NCBI GenBank assembly: GCA_903886275.1
Contig: CAISLN010000128.1
Span: 62,001 to 126,000, forward strand
Length of the DNA: 64,000 nucleotides
Direction of reading: 5' to 3'
Source: an uncultured beta proteobacterium
GTDB lineage: Bacteria; Pseudomonadota; Gammaproteobacteria; Burkholderiales; Burkholderiaceae_C
Part shown: positions 1 to 8,779 of the stretch, piece after piece
Layout: the number at the start of each line of letters is the position of its first letter
How positions within the stretch are numbered: position 1 is the stretch's first letter
Program-made: the position numbers and the translations under genes
The notes under the pieces: generated by a model
Databases searched by the model: none
Told to the model about the DNA's origin: nothing
What the model saw: only the letters and a program-made list of their open reading frames with translations

Positions 1-277
1 CCGCTTCATGAACGACTTTCCACAATTTGTGCGCAAACACCAAGTGGCGCTCGATGCCATCGCCCAGCGCATGCAACTGGACTATCTGGTGATGGACTGC
101 TCCGAAACCCGTGATGGTGAGCTGCTGCTGTTTGAGATCGACCACGGCGGCGTGGTGCATGCCATGGACGTGGAAAGCATCTTTCCCTACAAGAACGGCC
201 ATATCCTCAAGGCCAAGCGTGCCCTCTGCGAGATGCTCTACGCCCGCTTGGACCTGCAGCGCAAAAACCGGGTTTAA
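1..277 (+). CDS. C-terminal fragment of an ATP-grasp domain protein
   Basis: The reading frame is open from the window edge, so the 5' part is missing and only about 91 residues are visible. The pattern LDYLVMD...DGELLLFEID followed by a short helical tail resembles the last strands of ATP-grasp ligase domains. In such proteins an acidic D/E pair binds metal-ATP and the typical wording is 'LDYxGxDxxxxxDGxxxxFExN'. Similar domains sit at the C-terminus of TPR-containing proteins, but no TPR is visible here. The substrate is unknown. The neighbour downstream is a flagellar gene with its own sigma-28 promoter, so a link to flagellin modification is possible but only inferred. Confidence 0.5.
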   Translation, partial: RFMNDFPQFVRKHQVALDAIAQRMQLDYLVMDCSETRDGELLLFEIDHGGVVHAMDVESIFPYKNGHILKAKRALCEMLYARLDLQRKNRV

Positions 278-320
278 GCCCTTGCTGGGGTGGTTTCTGT
301 ACATTCGCAGTATTCATGCC

Positions 321-347
321 TCAAGATTGCTTCAGAATCTCCGATAA
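321..347 (+). promoter_or_regulatory. Sigma-28 (FliA) promoter for flaG
   Basis: TCAAGATT (321-328), an 11-base spacer and TCCGATAA (340-347) match the FliA consensus TAAAGTTT-N11-GCCGATAA at 6/8 and 7/8 positions. The TCAAG form of the -35 is common in Burkholderiales flagellar genes. Predicted transcription would start near 355, about 80 bases before flaG. Confidence 0.75.
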
Positions 348-437
348 AGAGACAAGCATGGTTGGATCCCGTTCAGATCGCCCCTGCGATGCCACCCCGA
401 CCACGGGTGATTCCTGTTGAGATGACCAGAGCCCGCA

Positions 438-881
438 ATGACCAGCGTTTCATCCGCCAATTCCGCATCCCGCTTGATCAGGTTTGCAGCACCTTTGGTG
501 ACGCGCCCAGTCGCTGGCGTGGCGGCGGCCAAATCAGCGCCAGTGCTTGCCAGCAACAGCAATACCACCGCCAAGCCAGGGGAGTCCCCAACTGCTGCTG
601 CAGCTACAGCAGCGGGCGCAGCACATGGGACTACGTCACCTTCCGGTGGGCCGTCCAAAGCCGAGCTGACTCGCCAACTGCACGCCCTGCAGGCCAAAAT
701 GGACAAGCTCAATCCGGCGCTGGCCTTTGTACTTGACCAGGGCAGCGGGCGCACCATGATTCAGCTGACCGACCGCGCCACCCAGGAGGTGGTTCAGCAG
801 TTTCCGTCCGAAGCGGCACTACAGATATCCAAGGCATTGGATAGCTATCAAAAGGGTCAGTTGATCCACCTGAAGGGCTAG
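438..881 (+). CDS. flaG: FlaG family flagellar protein
   Basis: This is a 147-residue protein. Its first about 75 residues are a low-complexity Ala/Ser/Thr/Pro-rich tail. The last about 65 residues carry the FlaG signature: a hydrophobic 'LAFVLDQGSGRTMIQLTDRAT' type strand, then QEVVQQFPSEAALQISKAL and a terminal GQLI segment. FlaG proteins influence flagellar filament length and are usually coded next to flagellin or fliD. Here the gene stands alone behind a good sigma-28 promoter (321-347) and before a strong terminator (887-918), so it is probably a monocistronic class 3 flagellar gene. The ribosome binding site is weak, so the start at 438 is the likeliest in-frame ATG rather than proven. 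Confidence 0.8.
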   Translation: MTSVSSANSASRLIRFAAPLVTRPVAGVAAAKSAPVLASNSNTTAKPGESPTAAAATAAGAAHGTTSPSGGPSKAELTRQLHALQAKMDKLNPALAFVLDQGSGRTMIQLTDRATQEVVQQFPSEAALQISKALDSYQKGQLIHLKG

Positions 882-886
882 TTCAC

Positions 887-918
887 AAAAAAAGAGCGCT
901 CCAGGCGCTCTTTTTTTT
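887..918. terminator. Bidirectional intrinsic terminator
   Basis: A 9-bp stem (891-899 with 905-913) and a 5-base loop are flanked by an A-run on the left and a run of eight T on the right. It can end flaG on the plus strand and, read in reverse, the fabI operon on the minus strand. A second GC hairpin (CCCGCCG/CGGCGGG) lies at about 937-954 without a T tail. Confidence 0.85.
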
Positions 919-973
919 GGCGTTGCGCTGTATCAGCCCGCCGCCTACGGCGGGCGCGGCGCCGCTGGCGGTT

Positions 974-2290
974 TTATGCGTGCAGCAAATTGAGTTGCTT
1001 GGCAATGATGTCATGGTTGAGCCACAGCACCGGGCCTGTGGGCGCTGAGGATTCGCGAAAGATCAACGGGCCGGTGGCCTCAATCACCAGGGTGCTGAGC
1101 AGGTCGGTGATCAAGGCCTTGTTGTCCTTGTGCATCTTTTGCACCTCGTCCGAAGTGCCTATGGTCAGGTCGGCCTGCGGTTGGCTGTTGGGCATGGGCC
1201 AGGCGACGAAATTGCGAAAGGGCAGCATCACCGGATTGCGCTGGAAGTCCAGCACCTTGGCCAGCACGTCATCGAGCGTGATGCCTTCTGCCAGCAGGGC
1301 TTCGCAGGCCAGCCATTGGGCCTGTGCCCAAGTGCTGCCGTTCTCTTTTTTCAGGGCGTTGAGCAGTGGAATCAGCGGCAACTCCACACCGGCAAAGATG
1401 TCAGAGGAGTTGGTGCGGATTTCGGGGCAGTTGTAAACCGTGGCCTTGATGCCTTTGTTCCAGGCATCGGCGGCAATGCGCTCCAGGCGCATCTTTGCCA
1501 GGCCTTGTGTGTAGTTGGTATAGGTCTGCCAGTGGTAGCTGTCGTCGATGAGGATTTCGGTACCGTGGTAGCCGTAGGCCGAGTAGCGCACCTGCGCGCC
1601 GGAGCTTTCAGCACGGGCGCGAATAGTGGCGCTGGCTTCAATCAGGTGGCCAAAGGTGTTGGCCGACACTTCATCGAAGTTCTTCAAAATCAGTTTGCCC
1701 AGATCGCTGTCGAGCAGGGTCTGCGAGGACATAAAGCGCTCGCCACGGCCCTTGTAAACGCGGTTGGCAATGGCCAAAAACACCTTGGCCTTGGGGATGC
1801 CGCCAGCCATGGTGTGGGCAAAGAACACATTGCGGCCTTGTGGGATCATGCCACCCAGGGTGGCCATCACTTGCGCCAGCGCATCGGTGAATCGCTTGAC
1901 GCCTACGGCCTGGCATTTCTCGATATGCGCCCAGTCCAGCTTGTCCTCGGTCCAGCTCTTGAGGGTCAGACTGCCCAGCAGCTCGGTGGGGGTAGGCTCG
2001 CCCGCCGGTGCATCGGCATCAAAGCCGGCCATCAGGGGCACATTGATGATCTTGCCGCCCAGAGCCTGTTCGGCCGCTGCCAGCTCTTCGTCATTCAAAG
2101 GGCGCAGCAGGTTGCTGGCATCGCGTCTGCCTACGGTGATGCCGACAATTTGCATGCCCGCCTGGCGCGCTTCGTTGACCAGGCCATTGGCATAGCCGCG
2201 GCCAAAGAGCTCGCCGAACAATACGAACACATCGCCTGGACGAAAAATATTCTCTTGGGGAAGTTGGTGCAAAGGGATAGGTGTATTCAT
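974..2290 (-). CDS. Putative second enoyl-ACP reductase (FabMG-like)
   Basis: This 438-residue protein begins with a Rossmann-like glycine-rich turn (FVLFGELFGRGYANG, residues 22-36) followed by a basic GRR at 54-56. It carries a Tyr-(8 residues)-Lys pair (Y257...K266), the spacing described for FabV-type enoyl-ACP reductases rather than the Y-x6-K of FabI. I recall the FabMG family, first described as a triclosan-resistant enoyl reductase from soil metagenomes, as the closest named group. That assignment is from memory. It follows fabI on the same strand after a 32-base gap, so the two are probably co-transcribed. It could therefore supply an alternative trans-2-enoyl-ACP reduction in fatty acid elongation. 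A different NAD(P)-dependent reductase role cannot be excluded. Confidence 0.55.
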   Translation of the reverse strand: MNTPIPLHQLPQENIFRPGDVFVLFGELFGRGYANGLVNEARQAGMQIVGITVGRRDASNLLRPLNDEELAAAEQALGGKIINVPLMAGFDADAPAGEPTPTELLGSLTLKSWTEDKLDWAHIEKCQAVGVKRFTDALAQVMATLGGMIPQGRNVFFAHTMAGGIPKAKVFLAIANRVYKGRGERFMSSQTLLDSDLGKLILKNFDEVSANTFGHLIEASATIRARAESSGAQVRYSAYGYHGTEILIDDSYHWQTYTNYTQGLAKMRLERIAADAWNKGIKATVYNCPEIRTNSSDIFAGVELPLIPLLNALKKENGSTWAQAQWLACEALLAEGITLDDVLAKVLDFQRNPVMLPFRNFVAWPMPNSQPQADLTIGTSDEVQKMHKDNKALITDLLSTLVIEATGPLIFRESSAPTGPVLWLNHDIIAKQLNLLHA

Positions 2291-2322
2291 GTTTGTATTA
2301 TTACTGGCGAAGCCATTCCATC

Positions 2323-3120
2323 TCAGTCAGAGGCCACTGCGCCCATGGTTTTGCTGTGGCCGCCGTCCACATAGGTGATCTCGGCCGTGATGCCGCTGGC
2401 CAGATCGCTGAGCATAAAGGCAGCCACGTTGCCCACCTCTTCAATCGTCACATTGCGCCTTGTGGGTGCGGCCGCTGCCACATGGCCCAGCAGCTTGCCA
2501 AAGTCCTTTACGCCGCTGGCTGCCAGCGTTTTGATGGGTCCGGCGCTGATGCCATTGACGCGGATGGCGCGGCCATCGGGCATGCAGCCCACAGCCTCTG
2601 CCAAGTAGCGCACCGAGGCTTGCAGCGAGGCCTTGGCAAGGCCCATGGTGTTGTAGTGCGGAATGATGCGCTCGGCTCCCAGGTAGGTCAGCGTCAGCAG
2701 GGCCGCCTTGTCGTTCAGGTAGGGCAGGGCGGCCTTGGCCAAAGCCGGGAAGCTGTAGGCGCTGATGTCGTGGGCTGTTCGGTAGGCGTCGCGGCTCAGG
2801 CCATCCAGAAAATTGCCGGCAATCGCCTCGCGCGGCGCAAAGCCTATGCTGTGCACCAAGCCGTCAAAGCGGGGCCAGGTGGTGGACAGGTTTTGAAACA
2901 GCGCCGCTATCTGTTCATCGCTGCCCACATCGCAATCGAATACGAGGCTGGAGTCGAACTCGGCGGCGAATTCGGTGATGCGCTCCTTGAAGCGTTCGCC
3001 CATGTAGCTAAATGCCAGCTCTGCGCCCTGTTGGTGGCAGGCCCTGGCGATGCCGTATGCAATGGAGCGGTTCGATAGCACCCCGGTGATCAACAATTTC
3101 TTGCCTGCTAAAAAGCCCAT
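2323..3120 (-). CDS. fabI: Enoyl-[acyl-carrier-protein] reductase FabI
   Basis: FabI catalyses the NADH-dependent last step of each fatty acid elongation cycle in the cytoplasm. The 265-residue protein has the divergent SDR cofactor loop (GVLSNRSIAYG, 13-23) and the catalytic set Tyr146, Tyr156 and Lys163, numbered as in E. coli FabI. Gly93, the triclosan-contact residue whose change to Val gives resistance, is present. The start at 3120 is preceded by an AGGA ribosome site at good spacing. An upstream in-frame extension is possible but lacks family support. It is divergent from the yejA-like gene (43 bases apart) and followed by a second putative enoyl reductase. Confidence 0.95.
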   Translation of the reverse strand: MGFLAGKKLLITGVLSNRSIAYGIARACHQQGAELAFSYMGERFKERITEFAAEFDSSLVFDCDVGSDEQIAALFQNLSTTWPRFDGLVHSIGFAPREAIAGNFLDGLSRDAYRTAHDISAYSFPALAKAALPYLNDKAALLTLTYLGAERIIPHYNTMGLAKASLQASVRYLAEAVGCMPDGRAIRVNGISAGPIKTLAASGVKDFGKLLGHVAAAAPTRRNVTIEEVGNVAAFMLSDLASGITAEITYVDGGHSKTMGAVASD

Positions 3121-3162
3121 AGGTCCTCGGGAAAAATGCTGTGTCTGGTGCAGAATTGTCGC

Positions 3163-4947
3163 ATGCGTTCCCTCTTGCTCCTTCTGACGATTCTTTGCGC
3201 CCTTCCCGCATGGGCCGCACATGGATACGCGCTTTGGGACGACTTCAAATACGCCCGCGGCTTCGACCACTTCGGCTACGTCAACCCCCAGGCACCCAAG
3301 GGCGGCGAGTTGCGTCTGGTGAGCAACCAGCGCACGTCCACCTTTGACAAGTACAACCCCTTTACCGTCAAGGGCTCGGCCCCGGCCTACCTGAGTCAAC
3401 TGATGTTCGATAGCCTGCTGAGTGGCTCGCTGGATGAAACGGCAACCGCCTATGGCCTGCTGGCCGAAGACGTGCAGGTCTCACCGGATCGTTTGAGCGC
3501 CACCTTCCACCTGCGCGCCAATGCCCGCTTCCACAACGGCGACCCGGTGTTGGCACAGGATGTGAAGCACAGCTTTGACACACTCAACGGCCCCATGGTG
3601 TCGCCCGGCATGCGCAGTGCACTCGAAGACGTGGCAAGTGCCGAAGTGCTGGACCAGTTGACCCTGCGTTACCACTTCAAGAAGCCCAACCGCGAGCTGC
3701 CGCTGACCGTGGGCGGCCTGCCGGTGTTTAGCCACCGCTGGGGGGAGGGCAAACCCTTTGACCAGGTGGTGATGGACATTCCCATAGGCAGCGGCCCCTA
3801 CAAAATCGGCCCGGTAAACTTTGGCCGAGACATCACCTATGTACGCGACCCTGCCTACTGGGCCAAAGACCTCAACGTGCGCCGGGGCACGGCCAATTTC
3901 GACCGCATCACGGTCAAGATTTACAAGGACAACACGGCCAAGCTGGAGGCGCTCAAGGCCGGTGAGTTCGACCTGATGCGCTTCTTTTCGGCCGGCGACT
4001 GGGCCAGGCGTGTCACCGGGCGCAAGTTCGATAGTGGGGAGTTGGTCAAGGCCGAGTTCTTGCACCGCTTGCCCACCGGCTTTCAAAGCTATGTGCTCAA
4101 CACGCGCCGCCCCCTGTTGCAGGATGTGCGGGTGCGCCAGGCGCTGGGCCTGGCCATGGACTATGAGTGGATGAACCGCCAGATGTTTTATGGTGCCTAT
4201 GTGCGCGTGCAGGGCCTGTTTGGCAACACCGACTGCCAGGCCAGCGGCGACCCATCGCCCGAGGAGCTGGCCTTGCTACAAGCTTGGCGCGGCAAGATAC
4301 CGCACGCGAGCTTTGGCCCCATGGCGCTGGCGCCGCGCACCGACGGTAACAGCAGCCTGCGCGCCAACCTGCGCCAGGCGCAGGCCCTGCTCAAAGAGGC
4401 CGGTTGGGAATACCGCGATGGCGCCCTGCGCAACGCCAAGGAGCAGGTGCTAGAGCTGGAGTTTTTGGACAGCAACGAGGGCAGTGCCCGCGTCGTCAGC
4501 CCCTGGGCGCGCAATCTGGAAAAGATCGGCGTCAAGCTCAATTTGCGCACCGCCGACTTCTCGCTCTACCAGCAGCGCCTGCAAAAATTTGACTACGACA
4601 TGGTGTCGCTGGCCTATGGTGGGACCAATAGCCCGGGCCAGGAATTTGCCGACCTGTTTGGAGCCAAGGCAGCCGATCAGGAAGACTCCGGCAACCACAG
4701 CGGCATAAAAAATCCAGCGGTGGATGCACTGATCACGCACATGGTCAGCGCCCGCTCCAAGGCCGAACTGCTGCCGGCCTGCCGCGCGTTGGACCGCGTC
4801 ATCGCGCACAGCTACATCCTGATTCCGCAATGGTCGGCCACCACCCATCGCATGGCCTATAACGCCTGGCGCCTGGCCAAGCCCGAGACCCTACCGCCCT
4901 ATTCGCCGGGTGAGAGTTGGGCCATGGAAACCTGGTGGGCGCGCTGA
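3163..4947 (+). CDS. yejA: Peptide ABC transporter substrate-binding protein (YejA-like)
   Basis: This is a 594-residue periplasmic binding protein of the SBP_bac_5 (oligopeptide) family. A signal peptide (MRSLLLLLTILCALPAWA) precedes a mature N-terminus with AHGYALWDDFKYARGFDHF, wording typical of YejA proteins. The start at 3163 is chosen because it places the basic n-region directly before the hydrophobic core. It heads a four-gene operon whose stop and start codons overlap (yejA stop and yejB start share one base). Known YejABEF systems import oligopeptides and peptide antibiotics such as microcin C. The substrate here is not shown by sequence. Confidence 0.88.
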   Translation: MRSLLLLLTILCALPAWAAHGYALWDDFKYARGFDHFGYVNPQAPKGGELRLVSNQRTSTFDKYNPFTVKGSAPAYLSQLMFDSLLSGSLDETATAYGLLAEDVQVSPDRLSATFHLRANARFHNGDPVLAQDVKHSFDTLNGPMVSPGMRSALEDVASAEVLDQLTLRYHFKKPNRELPLTVGGLPVFSHRWGEGKPFDQVVMDIPIGSGPYKIGPVNFGRDITYVRDPAYWAKDLNVRRGTANFDRITVKIYKDNTAKLEALKAGEFDLMRFFSAGDWARRVTGRKFDSGELVKAEFLHRLPTGFQSYVLNTRRPLLQDVRVRQALGLAMDYEWMNRQMFYGAYVRVQGLFGNTDCQASGDPSPEELALLQAWRGKIPHASFGPMALAPRTDGNSSLRANLRQAQALLKEAGWEYRDGALRNAKEQVLELEFLDSNEGSARVVSPWARNLEKIGVKLNLRTADFSLYQQRLQKFDYDMVSLAYGGTNSPGQEFADLFGAKAADQEDSGNHSGIKNPAVDALITHMVSARSKAELLPACRALDRVIAHSYILIPQWSATTHRMAYNAWRLAKPETLPPYSPGESWAMETWWAR

Positions 4948-5972
4948 TGTGGGTCTATGTCCTCAAGCGCCTGGCGCTGATGCTGCCCACCCTGTTGGGG
5001 GTGCTGTTCCTCACCTTTGTGGTGGTGCAGTTTGTGCCGGGTGGTCCGGTGGAGCAGTACCTGGCCGAGGCCAAGGCCGGTAAGGGCAACAGTGCCGAAG
5101 GCGGTTTGAGCTACCGCGGCGCGCAGGGCGTGGACCCCAGGCGCATTGCGCAGGCAAGGGCCCTGTATGGTTTTGACAAGCCCGCGCCCGAGCGCTTTTG
5201 GCGCATGCTGGTGCAGTTTGCCCACTTCGATCTGGGCACCAGCTTTTTCCAGAACCGCGCCGTCTCGCAGCTGATTTGGGAAAAGCTGCCGGTCTCCATG
5301 AGCCTGGGTCTGTGGACCTTTTTTCTCAGCTACCTAGTGGCCGTGCCCCTGGGTGTTGCCAAGGCGGTGCGCGCCGGTTCGCGCTTTGACCTGCTCACCA
5401 CGCTCTTGATTTTGGTGGGCTATGCGATTCCTGGCTTTGTGCTGGGCGTGGCGCTGCTGGTGGTGTTTGGCGGGCAGTTGCAGTGGTTTCCCCTGCGCGG
5501 GCTGACCTCATCGAACTGGGAGCAAATGGCCTGGGGGGCGCGCATCACCGACTACCTGTGGCACATTGCCATGCCGGTCACGGCCATGGTGCTGGGCAGC
5601 TTTGCCGTCACGGCCATGCTGACCAAGAACGCCTTTCTCGAAGAAATCCGCAAGCAGTATGTGGTGACCGCCCGCGCCAAGGGTCTGTCGGAGCGCCGCG
5701 TGCTGTGGAAGCATGTGATGCGCAACGCGCTGATACCCATCGTCACCGGTTTCCCCGCTGCCTTTATTGGCGCGTTTTTTACCGGCTCGCTGTTGATTGA
5801 AACCCTGTTCTCTCTGGACGGACTGGGCCTGCTGAGTTACGAGAGCGTGATAAGGCGCGACTACCCGGTGGTGATGGGCACGCTGTTTTTGTTTACCTTG
5901 ATCGGCTTGGTGACCAAGCTGATCTCGGACCTTTGCTACGTCTGGGTGGACCCCAGAGTTCGTTTTGACTAA
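4947..5972 (+). CDS. yejB: Peptide ABC transporter permease (YejB-like)
   Basis: This 341-residue inner-membrane permease has a first membrane helix right after the start (MWVYVLKRLALMLPTLLGVL) and five further hydrophobic segments. The conserved permease-ATPase coupling loop (ARAKGLSERRVLWKHVMRNA, around residues 243-262) is present. The start ATG shares one base with the yejA stop codon. I prefer it to the earlier in-frame ATG at 4917, which would add ten residues inside yejA. It pairs with the next gene to form the channel. Confidence 0.88.
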   Translation: MWVYVLKRLALMLPTLLGVLFLTFVVVQFVPGGPVEQYLAEAKAGKGNSAEGGLSYRGAQGVDPRRIAQARALYGFDKPAPERFWRMLVQFAHFDLGTSFFQNRAVSQLIWEKLPVSMSLGLWTFFLSYLVAVPLGVAKAVRAGSRFDLLTTLLILVGYAIPGFVLGVALLVVFGGQLQWFPLRGLTSSNWEQMAWGARITDYLWHIAMPVTAMVLGSFAVTAMLTKNAFLEEIRKQYVVTARAKGLSERRVLWKHVMRNALIPIVTGFPAAFIGAFFTGSLLIETLFSLDGLGLLSYESVIRRDYPVVMGTLFLFTLIGLVTKLISDLCYVWVDPRVRFD

Positions 5973-7005
5973 GCCCACTGAATCCCTTTCTCCCACGCGG
6001 CGGGCCTGGTTGCGCTTCAGGCGCAACCGCGTGGGCTTTGTCAGCCTGGTGATTTTTTGCACGCTGGTGCTTCTGAGCCTGGCGGCCGAACTGGTGTCCA
6101 ACGACAGGCCGCTGTTGGTGGTCTACCAGGGTCAGGCCTATTGGCCCATGGTCCGCGATTACCCGGAGACCACCTTTGGCGGAGATTTCGCGACGCCCAC
6201 CGATTACCTGGACCCGTTTATCCGTGACAAGCTCGAAGAGCCGGGCAACTGGGCTGTCTTTGCGCCCAACCGTTATGGCCCCAAGACCTTGAACTACTTT
6301 GCCAAGTCGCCCAATCCCGCGCCGCCCACGCTCGACAACTGGCTGGGCACGGATGACCGGGGGCGCGACCTGCTGGCGCAATTGATCTATGGTTTTCGGG
6401 TCAGCGTGCTGTTTGCGCTGGCGCTGACCTTTACCGGCGTCTTGCTGGGGGTGATCACCGGCGCTGTTCAGGGTTTCTTTGGTGGCAAGACCGATCTGGC
6501 CTTCCAGCGCTTTATCGAAATTTGGGGCTCCATGCCCGAGCTCTACCTGCTGATTATTTTTAGCGCCGTGTTTTCGCCCAGCGTGGCCCTGCTGCTTGCA
6601 CTGCTCAGCCTGTTTGGCTGGATGGGCCTGTCGGACTATGTGCGCGCCGAGTTTTTGCGCAACCGGCAAATGGACTATGTGCGCGCCGCCCGCGCACTGG
6701 GCGTCTCCAACTGGAAGATCATCATCCGCCATGTGCTGCCCAATAGCCTGACGCCGGTGGTGACCTTCCTGCCCTTTCGCATGAGCGGGGCGATTCTGGC
6801 GCTGACCTCGCTGGACTTTTTGGGTCTGGGCGTGCCACCGGGTACACCGTCCTTGGGCGAGCTGCTGTCCCAAGGCAAGAACAATATCGACGCCTGGTGG
6901 ATTTCGCTCTCCACCTTTGCGGTGCTGGTGGTCACGCTGCTGCTCCTGACCTTTATGAGCGACGCCCTGCGCGACGCCGTGGACCCGCGAAAGGCACAGC
7001 AATGA
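5965..7005 (+). CDS. yejE: Peptide ABC transporter permease (YejE-like)
   Basis: This is the second permease subunit, 346 residues, starting with TTG and overlapping the end of yejB by eight bases. It has an N-terminal cytoplasmic basic stretch, a first membrane helix, and a long periplasmic insertion (roughly residues 45-130) before the transport domain, as is usual for YejE and OppC-type permeases. The coupling loop RAARALGVSNWKIIIRHVLPNS is clear. A TTG start is uncommon, but no in-frame ATG lies close enough to keep the N-terminus. Confidence 0.87.
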   Translation: MTKPTESLSPTRRAWLRFRRNRVGFVSLVIFCTLVLLSLAAELVSNDRPLLVVYQGQAYWPMVRDYPETTFGGDFATPTDYLDPFIRDKLEEPGNWAVFAPNRYGPKTLNYFAKSPNPAPPTLDNWLGTDDRGRDLLAQLIYGFRVSVLFALALTFTGVLLGVITGAVQGFFGGKTDLAFQRFIEIWGSMPELYLLIIFSAVFSPSVALLLALLSLFGWMGLSDYVRAEFLRNRQMDYVRAARALGVSNWKIIIRHVLPNSLTPVVTFLPFRMSGAILALTSLDFLGLGVPPGTPSLGELLSQGKNNIDAWWISLSTFAVLVVTLLLLTFMSDALRDAVDPRKAQQ

Positions 7006-8594
7006 GCCTGCTGCAAGTGAAGGACTTACGCATCGCCTTTGGCGGGAGCATGGTGGTGCAGGGCGTCCATTTTGAAGTGGCAGCCGGTGAGAAGCTGGCC
7101 CTGGTTGGTGAATCGGGCTCCGGCAAGACCGTTACCGCGCTGAGCCTGCTCGGTCTGGCAGAGGGCGCGCAGGTCCATGGACAGGTGCTGTTTGAAACGC
7201 CGCACGGCGTGGTCGATCTGCTGCAATTGGCTCCACGCCCCCTGCGCGCTATTCGCGGCCAAGACATTGCCATGGTGTTTCAGGAACCCATGACGGCGCT
7301 CAACCCGCTGTTTAGCATTGGCGAGCAAATTGCCGAGGTGCTGCAGCTCAAGAGGGGACTGAGCGCGCGCGATGCCGCCCCCGAAGCCATCCGCCTGCTG
7401 GCCGAGACCGGCATTGCAGAGCCTCAGCGTCGCGCCAAGGCCTATCCCCACCAGCTCTCCGGCGGCCAGCGCCAGCGCGCCATGATCGCCATGGCACTGG
7501 CCTGCAACCCGAAGCTGCTCATCGCCGATGAGCCGACCACGGCGCTGGATGTGACGGTGCGCCAGCAGATACTGGACCTGCTGGATGGCCTGCAAAAGAA
7601 AATGGGCCTGGCCGTGTTGCTGATCACCCATGACCTGAATATGGTGCGGCGCTTTGCCAACCGCGTGGCGGTGATGGAGCGCGGTCACATCGTCGAGCAG
7701 GGCAGGGTGGAGCGCATCTTTGCCCAACCGGCCCATGCCTACACCCGAAGCCTGCTGGCCAGCAGGCCGGTACGCAAGGTGGTGGACTTGGCGCCCGATG
7801 CAGAGGAGGCGATTGTGACGCGCGGCCTGCGCGTGGCCTACCCGGTGCCCAAGCCAGGCTTTGCGGGATGGTTTTCCAAGGGCGAATTCGTGGCGGTGCA
7901 GGGCGCGGACCTGCGCTTGCAGGCCGGCCAGACGCTGGGCATTGTGGGTGAGTCCGGCTCCGGCAAATCCACGCTGGCACTGGCCGTGCTGGGCCTGCTG
8001 CATTTTTCCAACGAGGTGCAGGTGTTTGGCCAGGCTTGGGGCCAGGGTCGGGCAATCGATTTGCAAAACCGCAAAAACTTGCAGGTGGTTTTTCAGGACC
8101 CGTTTTCATCTCTTTCGCCGCGCATGACGGTGGAAGAGATTGTGGGTGAAGGCCTGTCAGTCCATGCGCCGCAATTGACAGCTCCGGCAGTGCGCAAGCG
8201 GGTGCTGGCCGCATTGCAGGAGGTCGGGCTCGGTGAAGAGGCGTTTGCCGGTTTGCTGCAGCGCTATCCGCACCAGTTCTCCGGTGGCCAGCGCCAGCGC
8301 ATTGCCATTGCCCGTGCGCTCATCGTACAACCCCGCGTGCTGGTGTTGGACGAGCCCACCAGTGCGCTCGATGTCACCATGGCCCAACAAATTTTGCAAC
8401 TCCTGCAGCGCCTGCAGGCCGAGCATGGACTGGCCTATTTGCTGATCACCCATGATGTGGCTGTGATCCGCGCCATGGCGCACCATGTCTTGGTGATGAA
8501 GGACGGCAAGGTCGTGGAACAGGGCCAGGTCAACGCTGTATTTGAGGCGCCTACCCAGGACTACACCCGCACTTTGCTCTCTGCCAGCGAATAA
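7002..8594 (+). CDS. yejF: Dual-domain peptide ABC transporter ATPase (YejF-like)
   Basis: This 530-residue protein has two complete ABC ATPase domains in tandem. Each has a Walker A (GESGSGKT, then GESGSGKS), a signature motif (LSGGQRQR, then FSGGQRQR), a Walker B (LLIADEPT, then VLVLDEPT) and the H-loop (THD). Fused ATPases are the hallmark of YejF, as opposed to separate OppD and OppF. It overlaps yejE by four bases (ATGA). The operon ends with the terminator at 8652-8684. Confidence 0.9.
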   Translation: MSLLQVKDLRIAFGGSMVVQGVHFEVAAGEKLALVGESGSGKTVTALSLLGLAEGAQVHGQVLFETPHGVVDLLQLAPRPLRAIRGQDIAMVFQEPMTALNPLFSIGEQIAEVLQLKRGLSARDAAPEAIRLLAETGIAEPQRRAKAYPHQLSGGQRQRAMIAMALACNPKLLIADEPTTALDVTVRQQILDLLDGLQKKMGLAVLLITHDLNMVRRFANRVAVMERGHIVEQGRVERIFAQPAHAYTRSLLASRPVRKVVDLAPDAEEAIVTRGLRVAYPVPKPGFAGWFSKGEFVAVQGADLRLQAGQTLGIVGESGSGKSTLALAVLGLLHFSNEVQVFGQAWGQGRAIDLQNRKNLQVVFQDPFSSLSPRMTVEEIVGEGLSVHAPQLTAPAVRKRVLAALQEVGLGEEAFAGLLQRYPHQFSGGQRQRIAIARALIVQPRVLVLDEPTSALDVTMAQQILQLLQRLQAEHGLAYLLITHDVAVIRAMAHHVLVMKDGKVVEQGQVNAVFEAPTQDYTRTLLSASE

Positions 8595-8651
8595 GCGCTT
8601 CAGAATCAAGGCACTTAGGCGCCTCTTGCAGTACAATCCGAGCTCACGACC

Positions 8652-8684
8652 AAACGGGCGGGTATTTACCGCCCGTTTTTTTTG
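8652..8684 (+). terminator. Intrinsic terminator between yejF and rimP
   Basis: A 10-bp stem (AAACGGGCGG with its complement) and a short AT loop are followed by eight T. A TACAAT box lies upstream at 8632-8637 but has no clear -35. The hairpin therefore most simply ends the yej operon. It could also act as an early attenuator if transcription starts near 8644. Confidence 0.85.
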
Positions 8685-8779
8685 GTCGATTGTTTTTGGC
8701 CTGTGTACTTTGACCTGGTGTAGGCCCGGTTTGGGCTAGGTAAGTGGCTTGGCTTTTTTGCAGTAAGGATTGATGCGGC

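Noticed and set aside
8632..8684. Short promoter-terminator unit (small RNA) before rimP
   Set aside because: TACAAT has no convincing -35, and the RNA would be only about 40 bases, so the hairpin is better read as the yejF terminator.
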